DNA of 64,000 bases from DLKC01 sp002478885 (GTDB taxonomy: Bacteria; Bacteroidota; Bacteroidia; Chitinophagales; Chitinophagaceae): contig JAXLUI010000001.1 of NCBI GenBank assembly GCA_046329585.1, positions 1,860,001-1,924,000 on the forward strand, read 5' to 3'. A program made the position numbers and the translations under genes. The notes below the pieces were generated by a model that saw only the letters and a program-made list of their open reading frames with translations, had not been told where the DNA came from and did no database searches. Shown here piece after piece: positions 28,221-36,618 of this stretch. Each line of letters opens with the position of its first letter. Position 1 is the stretch's first letter.

Positions 28221-30680
28221 ATGTGGTATAAACTGGGAAGACTTGTCCTTAAATACAAGTTTGCTTTATTATCGGTACTGTTGGCGGCTACTGTTTTCAT
28301 GGGTTATCACGCCAGCCATATCCAGATTGGATACGATTTTGCAAAGGCGGTACCCACCGATAATCCCAAATACCAGGACTATCTGAAGTTTAAAGCAAAA
28401 TTTGGTGACGACGGCACAACAATGGTGCTGGGCATGCAAACGGACAAACTTTACACAACACCGGTTTTTAATGAGCTTGCTTTACTCCGGCAGCACCTGA
28501 AAGACGTGAAAGGCGTCGTCGACATCCTGAGCATACCTGAAGCCGCGACGCTCTATAAAATCGACACTACGGAAAAACTGGGTTTCGGAAAAATATTCCA
28601 CGCGCCTTATTCCAACGCGCAAACCCTCGACAGTGACAAACAGGTGTTTGAAAACCTTCCTTTTTACAAGGGCATTCTGTATAACCCGGTTACCAATGCA
28701 AGCCTGTTGGCAGTGCGGCTGAATAAAGACACAGCCAACAGTAAATCACGTACGAGGTTAATCAACGACATTCTTGCACAGGTAACTGCTTTTGAAAAAA
28801 CCACGAATGTACATGTACACGTAAGCGGGCTCCCTTTCATTCGAACCAACGTCTCAGACCGCATTCAAAAGGAAATGTATTGGTTTCTTATAGGCTCGCT
28901 GGTTTTGTCGGCAATAACCCTGCTGATATTTTTCCGCTCCGTAAGCGCCACGCTCATGAGTTTGTTCGTGGTAATGATGGGCGTTATCTGGAGCCTTGGC
29001 ACCATGGTATTGTTCGACTATAAGATCACCCTGCTTACTGCGTTAATACCACCGCTGGTGGTGGTGATCGGCGTACCAAACTGTATCTATTTCCTCAACA
29101 AATATCACATGTCTTACAAAGAGGAAGGAAATAAACAGCAGGCGCTAGTGACTATGATTGGCCGCATGGGTGTGGTAACGCTGTTCTGCAATATTGCTGC
29201 AGCTATTGGCTTTGCGGTTTTTGCATTTACGGATAGTGCGCTGTTGAAAGAATTCGGTGTCGTATCCGGCATAAACATCATGATGCTGTTCATTATCTCC
29301 CTCATCTTTATTCCGTCTGTACTAAGTTTTCTTCCACCTCCGGGCAAACAGCAGGTTCGGTACCTCGATAATAAACTGATCGAAAAAATATTACTGCGTA
29401 TCGAACGCTGGACATTTCATCACACCAGAACAATCTACGCAGTAACCTGTATATTGCTGATTGTGGCAGTGATCGGCATAACCAGATTAAAGAGTGAAGG
29501 ATATATCGTAGACGACCTGCCAAAGAACGACCAGGTGTACACAGACCTGAAATGGTTCGAACAAAATTTCGATGGCATCATGCCTTTGGAAATAGAAATC
29601 GATACCAAAAAGAAAAACGGGCTGTTCAAATCGCTTGGGCCTATCGAAAAAATAGATGAGTTCTCGCGATACATTGCTGAAAGGCCGGAAACGGCAAGAC
29701 CGCTCTCCATTGTTGAAGGGCTCAAGTTCGCTAAGCAGGCATATTACGATGGCGACAGCGTCAACTATACAACACCCACTGAATTCGATATGCCGCTCCT
29801 CGGCAAATACCTGAAACAGGACAAAAAAGATACGGCCCAAAAAGGGGGTGGCTTAAATAAAATGCTGCAGAATTTTATCGATAGCAGCAAACGCGAAGCA
29901 AGAATAAGCGTAAGCATGAAAGACATAGGAAGCGCCAGGCTCCCCCTCTTCCTCGATGAACTCGATTCGGCAGCGCAAATGATCTTTAACGGCATCAACA
30001 TAAGAGATACTGCCCACACCAACGATTCGCTTTCAAGGCTGGCAAAAACCGGTGACAGCATAGCAGCAAACAGCATTGTAAAGAAAAATGGGCTGCCTTA
30101 TGATATCACGATGACGGGCACGAGCATTACCTTCCTGGAAGGCACTACTTTTATCATCAACGGGCTTAAAGAAAGCATCATGTGGGCTTTTCTCCTCATC
30201 GCCCTTTGCATGCTTTACCTGTTCCGCTCCGCAAGAATATTATTGTGTTCACTTATTCCAAATCTTGTCCCACTGGTCATTACCGCTGGCGTAATGGGCT
30301 GGTCTGGTATTGCGCTAAAACCCTCAACAGTCCTGATTTTTAGTGTGGCGCTTGGCATTGTTATCGATGTAACCATCCGCTTTCTCGTTAACTACAAACA
30401 AGAATTGCCACAGTATAATTACCAGGTAAAACCAACGCTCATACAAACCATCCGCCACACAGGCATCAGCATTATTTATACATCGTTGGTATTGGTTGCT
30501 GGTTTTATTATTTTCTGCATGAGCGATTTTGGCGGCACAAAAGCATTAGGCTGGCTTACCTCGCTAACCCTTCTGTCGGGTACCATCACCAATCTTATTT
30601 TATTGCCGGTACTCATTCACGCTTTAACGAAAGACGGAAAGAAAAAACATGACGCTGATCCAAAGGAAAAGGCACAATAA
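28221..30680 (+). CDS. RND superfamily (MMPL) transporter
   Basis: 819 aa from the ATG at 28221 (MWYKLGRLVLKYK); eight further in-frame residues at a TTG start look untranslated. Architecture: one N-terminal helix, an external domain of about 180 aa, five or six helices (about 215-400) with LTALIPPLVVVIGVPNCIYF, then a second helix near 415, external domain and helices 655-805 (FSVALGIVIDVTIRFLV). The two-fold repeat of helix block plus external domain is that of MMPL/HpnN-like exporters of lipids or other hydrophobic molecules. It has no linked adaptor or TolC. Substrate unknown; the neighbouring carotenoid operon is convergent with it. Confidence 0.88.
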   Translation: MWYKLGRLVLKYKFALLSVLLAATVFMGYHASHIQIGYDFAKAVPTDNPKYQDYLKFKAKFGDDGTTMVLGMQTDKLYTTPVFNELALLRQHLKDVKGVVDILSIPEAATLYKIDTTEKLGFGKIFHAPYSNAQTLDSDKQVFENLPFYKGILYNPVTNASLLAVRLNKDTANSKSRTRLINDILAQVTAFEKTTNVHVHVSGLPFIRTNVSDRIQKEMYWFLIGSLVLSAITLLIFFRSVSATLMSLFVVMMGVIWSLGTMVLFDYKITLLTALIPPLVVVIGVPNCIYFLNKYHMSYKEEGNKQQALVTMIGRMGVVTLFCNIAAAIGFAVFAFTDSALLKEFGVVSGINIMMLFIISLIFIPSVLSFLPPPGKQQVRYLDNKLIEKILLRIERWTFHHTRTIYAVTCILLIVAVIGITRLKSEGYIVDDLPKNDQVYTDLKWFEQNFDGIMPLEIEIDTKKKNGLFKSLGPIEKIDEFSRYIAERPETARPLSIVEGLKFAKQAYYDGDSVNYTTPTEFDMPLLGKYLKQDKKDTAQKGGGLNKMLQNFIDSSKREARISVSMKDIGSARLPLFLDELDSAAQMIFNGINIRDTAHTNDSLSRLAKTGDSIAANSIVKKNGLPYDITMTGTSITFLEGTTFIINGLKESIMWAFLLIALCMLYLFRSARILLCSLIPNLVPLVITAGVMGWSGIALKPSTVLIFSVALGIVIDVTIRFLVNYKQELPQYNYQVKPTLIQTIRHTGISIIYTSLVLVAGFIIFCMSDFGGTKALGWLTSLTLLSGTITNLILLPVLIHALTKDGKKKHDADPKEKAQ

Positions 30681-30721
30681 ACAAAAAGTGATACTGGATC
30701 GGCATAAGCATGTCATAACAT

Positions 30722-30767
30722 AATCGCTTGCGCGACAATACCCGCTTATCCGGGCATCACACAATTG
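30722..30767 (-). repeat. Dispersed intergenic element, long form
   Basis: AATCGCTTGCGCGACAATAC, then CCGCTTATCCGGGCATCACA and CAATTG. It aligns with the long form at 1106-1160 through CGCTTATCCGG. Convergent gap between the RND transporter and crtY. Confidence 0.55.
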
Positions 30768-30838
30768 CCCTGTTGAAGCACCAATAGGCAATATTTATGA
30801 CGTTTTACCTGTGCGTTTAGCAGGCTTTTACAATTTAT

Positions 30839-31999
30839 TTACCTGAAAAGTTCCTGCATGGCCGCAGGAAAAAATATGCCCGCAGGTACGCTGCGCATGA
30901 TCTTCAATTCCTCCGGGAAATTTGTCTCATTGTCAAGAAAACGCAATACACGTTGCGGGGGATTGCTGCGAAAAAGATCTGCGAAAATTTTATCTCCCCC
31001 CATCTTTTTATTGCTAAGAATATTTAAAAGCGTGCTGTCATAAAGACTAAACCGTCGGCCGGCAAAGTTGTTGCTGATATGTGGATCCCGGCCGGCCATC
31101 AAGGCATCAACGATCTTGCCGGTATGCTTCTGTATAAATTGGAATGTAAAACCACTGCTTGCCTTTGTTTGTCCCCCGGCAGTACCTATGGTAACAACGT
31201 TCCCATCTCCCTTCGAAAAGGGGAAATTGGTCATGGGAATAATACCAAATTCCTCCTCCAGCACCGCGTAATCCTTTATGCCGGCGAATGACGACAAATA
31301 ACTTCCCAATGCATGGTCATATTCCTGCGGCTGCAAAAGTTGTTGGGTAAACAAAGTATATTCTACCAAAGCCTTGTCTCCAGCCACGGGTAGCACGTAC
31401 ACAAAAGTTGTCCCATGCTTTTGATCAACGCGGAAATCCATAAAGGTGGCCACCCCTGGATCAAAACAGTTCACGGGAGTCTGTATCAGCCACCCCTTGA
31501 AATGCTGCAACAAAGAATAATACCGGCCTCCTGCCTGGTAGCCTTTTTTTTCGGCAAGGTTGATACTATTGAATATATAAGTACCTGTATATTCCGTTCC
31601 GTCAACAATCATGCTTGCCATGCTTTCATTGCCGGCCAGTGATTGCAGCTTGCCATAAAGAAACTCAATATTGGGTTTATGCTTTGCCTGCCCGAGAACG
31701 TACTGGTAAAAATCAATTCCCCGGATCATTTTGTACGCGTAGGGGTCAATATCAAATCTTGCAGAGTAATAATCGGAGTAAAATGCCAGGTGCTCCCAGC
31801 GATGGTGAACGATAGGCTCAAACATACCCGGGCGTTGCTCCCAGAAACACCAGGTTCGGTCATTCGCGCTTTTGGGCGACTGGTCAACAACCAGTATTTT
31901 TTTATTGTCGAAGAACGGCCGCTGCATCATACAATGCAGCAGTGATAAGCCTGCGCAACCGCTTCCTGAAATAATATAGTCGTAATGAGTAGCCGGCAG
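30839..31999 (-). CDS. crtY: Lycopene beta-cyclase CrtY (unusual start)
   Basis: Cyclises psi ends of lycopene-type carotenoids to beta-ionone rings. The first ATG (31930) would give 363 aa without a nucleotide-binding site. Upstream in the same frame the sequence encodes HYDYIISGSGCAGLSLLHC, the Rossmann G-x-G-x-x-G motif expected at the CrtY N terminus, so translation must begin further up. The only start-like codons before the TGA at 32030-32032 are CTG at 31999 (386 aa) and ATT at 32029 (396 aa); I annotate the CTG. Other motifs such as DRTWCFWE and IPMTNFPFSKGDG are intact. It is the last gene of the carotenoid operon, 96 bp after crtZ, with a repeat element in the gap. A decayed start or sequence error is possible. 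Confidence 0.82.
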   Translation of the reverse strand: MPATHYDYIISGSGCAGLSLLHCMMQRPFFDNKKILVVDQSPKSANDRTWCFWEQRPGMFEPIVHHRWEHLAFYSDYYSARFDIDPYAYKMIRGIDFYQYVLGQAKHKPNIEFLYGKLQSLAGNESMASMIVDGTEYTGTYIFNSINLAEKKGYQAGGRYYSLLQHFKGWLIQTPVNCFDPGVATFMDFRVDQKHGTTFVYVLPVAGDKALVEYTLFTQQLLQPQEYDHALGSYLSSFAGIKDYAVLEEEFGIIPMTNFPFSKGDGNVVTIGTAGGQTKASSGFTFQFIQKHTGKIVDALMAGRDPHISNNFAGRRFSLYDSTLLNILSNKKMGGDKIFADLFRSNPPQRVLRFLDNETNFPEELKIMRSVPAGIFFPAAMQELFR

Positions 32000-32040
32000 T
32001 TTGAGTGGATTATTACTGTTGAATAAAATTCAGAATGTAC

Positions 32041-32091
32041 AAGGGGGTAATGCCGGATAAGCTGGCACTATAGCACAACAGGCGATGCCAT
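32041..32091 (+). repeat. Dispersed intergenic element, long form
   Basis: TAATGCCGGATAAGCTGGCA, then ...GCACAACAGGCGATGCCATG: the reverse complement of the 1106-1160 copy. It fills most of the gap between crtZ and crtY and lies just upstream of the crtY start problem. Confidence 0.6.
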
Positions 32092-32095
32092 GAAA

Positions 32096-32584
32096 CTAAG
32101 AAGCCGGCTCAGCCCTTTGCATTTGTTCGTCTCGCTTTACCTTTTCACGGTATTTTCTCGCCACCATAAGCATACCAAAGCTTTCGCCATGTTCTTTGTT
32201 AAGATGTTTATGATGCATTTTGTGCGCCCAGCGAATGGTTTTAACGTAACGGTTGTTGCTCCGCGTAAACCATTTAAAACGCTGGTGAATGATAACATCG
32301 TGCACCAGGAAATAAGCGAAGCCATACATGGCAATACCGGCACCAATACTCACTACCCACCATTTTTCATTCATACTTCCGAGCATAATGCAAAGCCAGC
32401 TCGGAATAGCAAAAATGACAAAGAATGCATCGTTCTTTTCAAAAAAGCTTTTGCCCGGCTGATGATGGTCTTCATGTAAAAACCACAGGAACCCATGCAT
32501 CACATATTTATGCGTAAGCCATGTAATGCCTTCCATGATAAAGAAGGTAGCCAGCGCAATCAAAGGATAAATAATCCAGCTCAT
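32096..32584 (-). CDS. crtZ: Beta-carotene hydroxylase CrtZ
   Basis: Adds 3-hydroxyl groups to beta-ionone rings; a di-iron membrane enzyme. 162 aa with about four membrane helices. All histidine boxes of the sterol-desaturase/hydroxylase family are visible: HKYVMH (about 25-30), HEDHH (37-41), HDVIIHQR (near 94) and HKMHHKH (near 115). The length matches bacterial CrtZ. Its ATG overlaps the cruF stop in an ATGA arrangement, so the two are translationally coupled. Confidence 0.95.
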   Translation of the reverse strand: MSWIIYPLIALATFFIMEGITWLTHKYVMHGFLWFLHEDHHQPGKSFFEKNDAFFVIFAIPSWLCIMLGSMNEKWWVVSIGAGIAMYGFAYFLVHDVIIHQRFKWFTRSNNRYVKTIRWAHKMHHKHLNKEHGESFGMLMVARKYREKVKRDEQMQRAEPAS

Positions 32585-33330
32585 AAAAATGTTTGTAGTA
32601 CCAGGAAAAACAACAATTCTATTATCAACAAATGTACTGCGAATTGGTTGGGTTTCGGGAATTTAAAAAGCCGGAAAGCCGTCTGCAGCAAAGCGCTTAT
32701 CACAAACCAGCATATAAAATTATAAAGCGGTATTTCGCCAGCTGGCAACCACTTCCAGAAACCGAGCTGCACAGCCGTAGGCTCCATGATCCAATCAAAA
32801 AAAGTAGTGACCATCGCCGCATCCGTAACAAATGCAAACAGCATTACCGCAATGGATGGCCGCATGTCGTTGCCCAGTTTTTTAAACAACCATTCGTTGA
32901 GTACATACACAAGGTTGGCCGCACAATAAACAGCGGTAAACCAGTTAACGCCGATGAGCAGGGGCACATTCAGTAGTTTAGGGCCAAGCACATCGCCATA
33001 AACATATTCGCCAAAGATCCAGCCCTTGTTTACACCAATTATTTCAACAGCAAGGCCCGTGATAAAACAGAGTACGACGAATAACCAGAACCAGCTGTTC
33101 TTTTGCTCCTGTGTTAATAACAGTAACACGAACATGACTAGCAGCGTAAATGGCGTATAGGAAATGAACCAGTCTTTATACGGCGTAAGTATCATGCCGA
33201 TCGCACCCGACACATGAAAAAGCAGTGCAAGGAATAACGCGATGTTGTTTATTTTTTTGACCGTTGGCAATGACTGATGGTTTATTTTTTTTGACCCCGG
33301 CAATGGAATATAAATTAAGCTCCGTTGCAT
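32581..33330 (-). CDS. cruF: Carotenoid 1,2-hydratase, CruF family
   Basis: 249 aa with about seven membrane helices, of the DUF422/CruF family. The signature GVNKGWIFGEYVYGDVLGPKLLNVPLLIGVNWF region and TDAAMVTTFFDWIMEP fit. CruF adds water across the terminal double bond of acyclic carotenoid ends to give 1'-OH groups, as in myxol and saproxanthin pathways. The ATG at 33330 lies inside a dispersed repeat copy; TTG codons at residues 10 and 21 are alternative starts. The first codons include a 33-bp tandem duplication. It sits between crtD and crtZ, overlapping crtZ by 4 bp. Confidence 0.85.
   Translation of the reverse strand: MQRSLIYIPLPGSKKINHQSLPTVKKINNIALFLALLFHVSGAIGMILTPYKDWFISYTPFTLLVMFVLLLLTQEQKNSWFWLFVVLCFITGLAVEIIGVNKGWIFGEYVYGDVLGPKLLNVPLLIGVNWFTAVYCAANLVYVLNEWLFKKLGNDMRPSIAVMLFAFVTDAAMVTTFFDWIMEPTAVQLGFWKWLPAGEIPLYNFICWFVISALLQTAFRLFKFPKPNQFAVHLLIIELLFFLVLQTFL
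33246..33312. repeat. Imperfect 33-bp tandem duplication at the cruF 5' end
   Basis: GTTTATTTTTTTGACCGTTG and GTTTATTTTTTTTGACCCCG each continue with GCAATG and repeat next to each other. It lies within or just at the start of cruF, encoding two similar PG/PT-x-KKIN segments. Confidence 0.6.
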
Positions 33331-33345
33331 CGCACGCTTGTACGC
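33323..33345 (-). repeat. Dispersed intergenic element
   Basis: CGTTGCATCGCACGCTTGTA spans the annotated cruF start codon (the ATG comes from GCGATGCAACG). It lies in the crtD-cruF gap. Confidence 0.6.
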
Positions 33346-33374
33346 TTTGTTCTGTACGCTGCAACAAAAACCAG

Positions 33375-34868
33375 CTATCTTAAAACATCCTTCATATCAT
33401 CCGCGACTATTTCACTCATGATCTTTGCGCTCTTTAAACACAACGGGATGCCTCCGCCCGGATGCACGCTGCCTCCCGCAAAATACAAACCTTTTACCTG
33501 CTTGCTGAAATTCGCCTGGCGCATAAATGCAGCCATCTTTGAGTTGGAACTGGTGCCGTATAATGCCCCCATAAAAGAAGCGGTTTTATTTTCAATTCCT
33601 GCGGGATCAAGTACTTCTTCCACTTCAATCAAAGAATCGATATCAGTACCAAGCAACCGGTTCAATTTGGTAATAATATGTTTTCTGCAATTACTGATTG
33701 TCTCCGGCGTATAATTTTCTGCACCACTGGGGGCATTCACCATAACAAACCAATTCTCCTTTCCAGCCGGGGCCTGCACACCAGGCTCACACTTGGAAGT
33801 GATGTTAATGTAAACAGTCGGATCAGGATAGAGGGTCTTTTTTGTAAAGATGCAATGGAACTCCTCTTCATAGTTGTCGCTGAAAAATATGTTGTGCAGG
33901 TGCAAACCCGGGAATTCCTTTTTAATGCCCCAGTAAAAAACAATGGCACTGCTGCTGCGTTCCTGCTTTAAAATATGTTTGGCTTTGTGATCATCCTGCA
34001 AAAGGAATTTGTAGGTGCCATATACATCCATATTGCTTACGACAATATCGGTCGCCGCGTCCTTCCCGTTTACCGAAACAGAAACAACTTTCCCTGCCTC
34101 GCAATTGATCCTTTGCACTTTGGAATCAAAGAAAAACTTTGCCCCCTTTTTTAAAGCAAGTGTATACAGGGCATTGGTAATACTTATCATGCCACCCTTC
34201 GGGTAAAAGGTTCCTTCATTGTGCTCGAGGTGAGGAATAAGGCAAAGCATACCGGGTGCCTTGTACGGGTTGCTGCCATTATAAGTGGCATAACGGTTAA
34301 ATAACTGTACCGTCTTTTTTTGCTTGAAAGAAGCGCTGTTTACTTCATTCATCGTATTAAAAAGATGTTTCAGTTTCACAGTTGACAACGCCTTTGCAAT
34401 ACCTGCCTTTAATAGGGTTACTGGTTTATGAAGTGAGTAATTTAAAAAGATTGTTCCTACATCGTTAAACAACGCCTGCGACTCTTTTAAATAGCGGTAG
34501 ACTTTTGCTTCATCTTCCCCCGCTTTCTGTGCAAGCTCCTGGGCAAATGCTGAAGCGTTCGTATAGCCGTTAATAATGGTGCCATCCTCGTAAAAATACC
34601 GGCAGGCAACAGGCAGCGAATAATAACTGAAATAATCTTTGATATCCTCACCGGCCAGTTCAAAGAGGTCCGCTATATTTTGAGGCTGCGTGAAAAGGCT
34701 TGGGCCCGCATCAAAATGAAAGCCTTCTTTTTCAAAATAACTCAGTTTGCCGCCGGGGTAATCATTCATTTCGTAAACTGTCACATCAAAACCTTTTACG
34801 CTAAGCCGTATGGCGGATGCCAGGCCGGCAACGCCACTTCCGATTATAACTGCCCTGGGTTGCTGCAT
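33375..34868 (-). CDS. crtD: CrtD-type carotenoid 3,4-desaturase (CrtI family)
   Basis: 497 aa, FAD-dependent carotenoid desaturase family. IGSGVAGLASAIRL (residues 9-22) is the dinucleotide-binding fold, with the YEMNDYPGGKL segment after it. GGSVHPGGGIPLCLKSAKI near the C terminus is the FAD signature of bacterial carotenoid oxidoreductases. A second, more typical phytoene desaturase lies in the same operon, and this one neighbours cruF, so I infer the 1-hydroxycarotenoid 3,4-desaturase role. It could also be another CrtI-type paralogue. It lies 21 bp from idi and 44 bp from cruF. Confidence 0.85.
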   Translation of the reverse strand: MQQPRAVIIGSGVAGLASAIRLSVKGFDVTVYEMNDYPGGKLSYFEKEGFHFDAGPSLFTQPQNIADLFELAGEDIKDYFSYYSLPVACRYFYEDGTIINGYTNASAFAQELAQKAGEDEAKVYRYLKESQALFNDVGTIFLNYSLHKPVTLLKAGIAKALSTVKLKHLFNTMNEVNSASFKQKKTVQLFNRYATYNGSNPYKAPGMLCLIPHLEHNEGTFYPKGGMISITNALYTLALKKGAKFFFDSKVQRINCEAGKVVSVSVNGKDAATDIVVSNMDVYGTYKFLLQDDHKAKHILKQERSSSAIVFYWGIKKEFPGLHLHNIFFSDNYEEEFHCIFTKKTLYPDPTVYINITSKCEPGVQAPAGKENWFVMVNAPSGAENYTPETISNCRKHIITKLNRLLGTDIDSLIEVEEVLDPAGIENKTASFMGALYGTSSNSKMAAFMRQANFSKQVKGLYFAGGSVHPGGGIPLCLKSAKIMSEIVADDMKDVLR

Positions 34869-34889
34869 AAAAATTGGGAAAAGCCCAAG

Positions 34890-35420
34890 CTATTTAGAGG
34901 TCAATTGTTCAGTAAAACACCATTCTTTAACAAGGGGAAAAGCAATGTGGAACCATACCGTAAAATGATCTTTCTTTAAAGCGAGTGCGTTTTCAATCTC
35001 ATCCATTGATTTAAAGCAATAATCCTCCACCTCGTCCGGATCGGGAAATATAAGGCCCTCATATACGCCGGTAAAAACGTGGTCGAACTCATGCTCTGTA
35101 AGACCGTTTTCAAATGAGGCTTTATAAGTGAAATCAAAAGCCTTCTTCAGCACGGTAGTAAAGCCTAATTCTTCCTGCAACCTTCGCTTTGCCGCAGCAT
35201 TTTCAGGTTCGCCGGGCCGTGGGTGGCTGCAACAGGCATTCGTCCAGAGGCCGGCGCTATGGTATTTTTTTGCAGCCCTTTTCTGGAGCAGCATCTCCCC
35301 TTTGCTGTTAAAGATGAAAACGCTGATCGCCCGGTGTAACAAGGCCTTTTCATGCGCTTCTATTTTCTCCATAACGCCTATTTGCTCATCTGTTTCGTTT
35401 ACTAATACCACTTGTTCCAT
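34890..35420 (-). CDS. idi: Isopentenyl-diphosphate delta-isomerase, type I
   Basis: Interconverts IPP and DMAPP, supplying the isoprenoid pathway. 176 aa, Nudix-fold type I enzyme. LVNETDEQIGVMEKIEAH at the start, LHRAISVFIFN, TNACCSHPRPGE (catalytic Cys and His near residues 66-68) and the Nudix-like AAKRRLQEELGF are visible. The length matches E. coli Idi (182 aa). It lies 21 bp upstream of crtD within the carotenoid operon. Confidence 0.95.
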   Translation of the reverse strand: MEQVVLVNETDEQIGVMEKIEAHEKALLHRAISVFIFNSKGEMLLQKRAAKKYHSAGLWTNACCSHPRPGEPENAAAKRRLQEELGFTTVLKKAFDFTYKASFENGLTEHEFDHVFTGVYEGLIFPDPDEVEDYCFKSMDEIENALALKKDHFTVWFHIAFPLVKEWCFTEQLTSK

Positions 35421-35540
35421 GCGCTAAAAATATGAATTAGGTTTTTGCCGCCGCTTATTTATCTTTTTTCGCAACGCCGGCCGCATGCAGGATGCGGGAT
35501 TAATTATTGTTTCAAAAACCGTGCTTGCTTATCAGAAAGA

Positions 35541-35579
35541 ACAAATGCCGGGATCTACCGGCATTATACAGCATGATAG
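35541..35579. repeat. Dispersed element relative with hairpin ATGCCGG / CCGGCAT
   Basis: AATGCCGG-GATCTA-CCGGCATT is a strong hairpin, followed by ATACAGCATGATAG. It matches the central palindrome of the long-form element (TAATGCC...CCGGCAT). Located in the 174-bp crtB-idi gap. Confidence 0.5.
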
Positions 35580-35594
35580 CCTCCCTGCCCGCTT

Positions 35595-36431
35595 TTATAA
35601 CAAATTGAACTGGCTTCTTAAACCAGCCTTGGCAACAATAAAAAGCTTACCATAGTTTGGTATGCGGATGCGTTCATCAAGTATACGGGCATGATGGGTA
35701 CGCTTTATTTTATTGAAAAGAGACAGGTAGTATTTATACGCCACGTATACACCAAATTTAGATTTTACAGGCAACATTAGTATGCCTTTGTAGGCCATCT
35801 CAAAATCGTGCTGGATGTCGGCTTCAATTTCCCGCTTCTGGCTTTCAGAAAAATTGGCGAAATCGCAACCGGGAAAATACATGCGGTGGAGGCCCGTAAA
35901 GTCGTCTTTGACATCGCGGAGAAAATTCACCTTCTGAAAGGCTGCCCCGAGGCTTCTTGCAAATGGTTGCAGCTTCCGGTACAATACCTCGTCACCTTCG
36001 CAGAAAACATACAGGCACATAAGGCCAACCACTTCGGCGCTGCCATATATATAAGCCTCGTAACCCGCAACATCGTACTGCTGCTGTTGCAGGTCAGATT
36101 CCATGCTCCTGAAAAATGCGTCGATAAGATGCCTGTCGATCTTATAATGATTCACGGTTAACTGGAAACTGTGTAGAATGGGGTTCAGGCTTATACCCTT
36201 TTCTATGGCAACATAGGTCTGGCTTTTAAAATCTGCAAGCAAACCTGCCTTATCGTAATCGTGGAAGGAATCCACGATCTCATCGGCAAAACGGACAAAC
36301 CCATAGATATGATGGATATGCGGCCGCATACTTTTGTGAAGCAGCTTGATCGCAGATGAAAAGGAAGTGCTGTAGCCTTCTGTGGTGGTACGGCTGCATT
36401 CACTACTGACTTTGTGAAAAATACTGATCAT
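35595..36431 (-). CDS. crtB: Phytoene synthase CrtB
   Basis: Condenses two GGPP to phytoene. 278 aa from the ATG at 36431 (MISIFHKVSSECSRTTTEGYS); the frame opens at a TTG at 36494 within a repeat element. First aspartate-rich motif RFADEIVDS with Asp50 and Asp54; second NFLRDVKDDFTGLHRMYFP near residues 175-193. TSFSSAIKLLHKSMRPHIHHIYGF is the start signature. No GGPP synthase gene (crtE) lies in this window, so the precursor must come from elsewhere. Confidence 0.94.
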   Translation of the reverse strand: MISIFHKVSSECSRTTTEGYSTSFSSAIKLLHKSMRPHIHHIYGFVRFADEIVDSFHDYDKAGLLADFKSQTYVAIEKGISLNPILHSFQLTVNHYKIDRHLIDAFFRSMESDLQQQQYDVAGYEAYIYGSAEVVGLMCLYVFCEGDEVLYRKLQPFARSLGAAFQKVNFLRDVKDDFTGLHRMYFPGCDFANFSESQKREIEADIQHDFEMAYKGILMLPVKSKFGVYVAYKYYLSLFNKIKRTHHARILDERIRIPNYGKLFIVAKAGLRSQFNLL

Positions 36432-36488
36432 AAAAGTGATATAATTAATGTGCTTATAAACCGGATCCTGCTGAATAAAGCGGCGAAC

Positions 36489-36515
36489 GTACAAGAGTGC
36501 GACGCAACCAAAGCT
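36489..36515 (+). repeat. Dispersed GTGCGACGCAAC element
   Basis: GTACAAGAGTGCGACGCAAC, then CAAAGCT. It lies in the 187-bp gap between crtI and crtB and shares GTACAA...AAAGCT ends with the copy at 27324. Confidence 0.65.
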
Positions 36516-36618
36516 TCATATATATTCCGCCGCCCGGGCCACCAATCCAACCGCCACTACCGGAATTTTGATTAACATCAGCAAAAAAATATTGTTTGAA
36601 AAAAAACGCCGCCACCCC

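Noticed and set aside
31068..31945. Plus-strand ORFs over crtY
   Set aside because: Antisense shadows of crtY without motifs.
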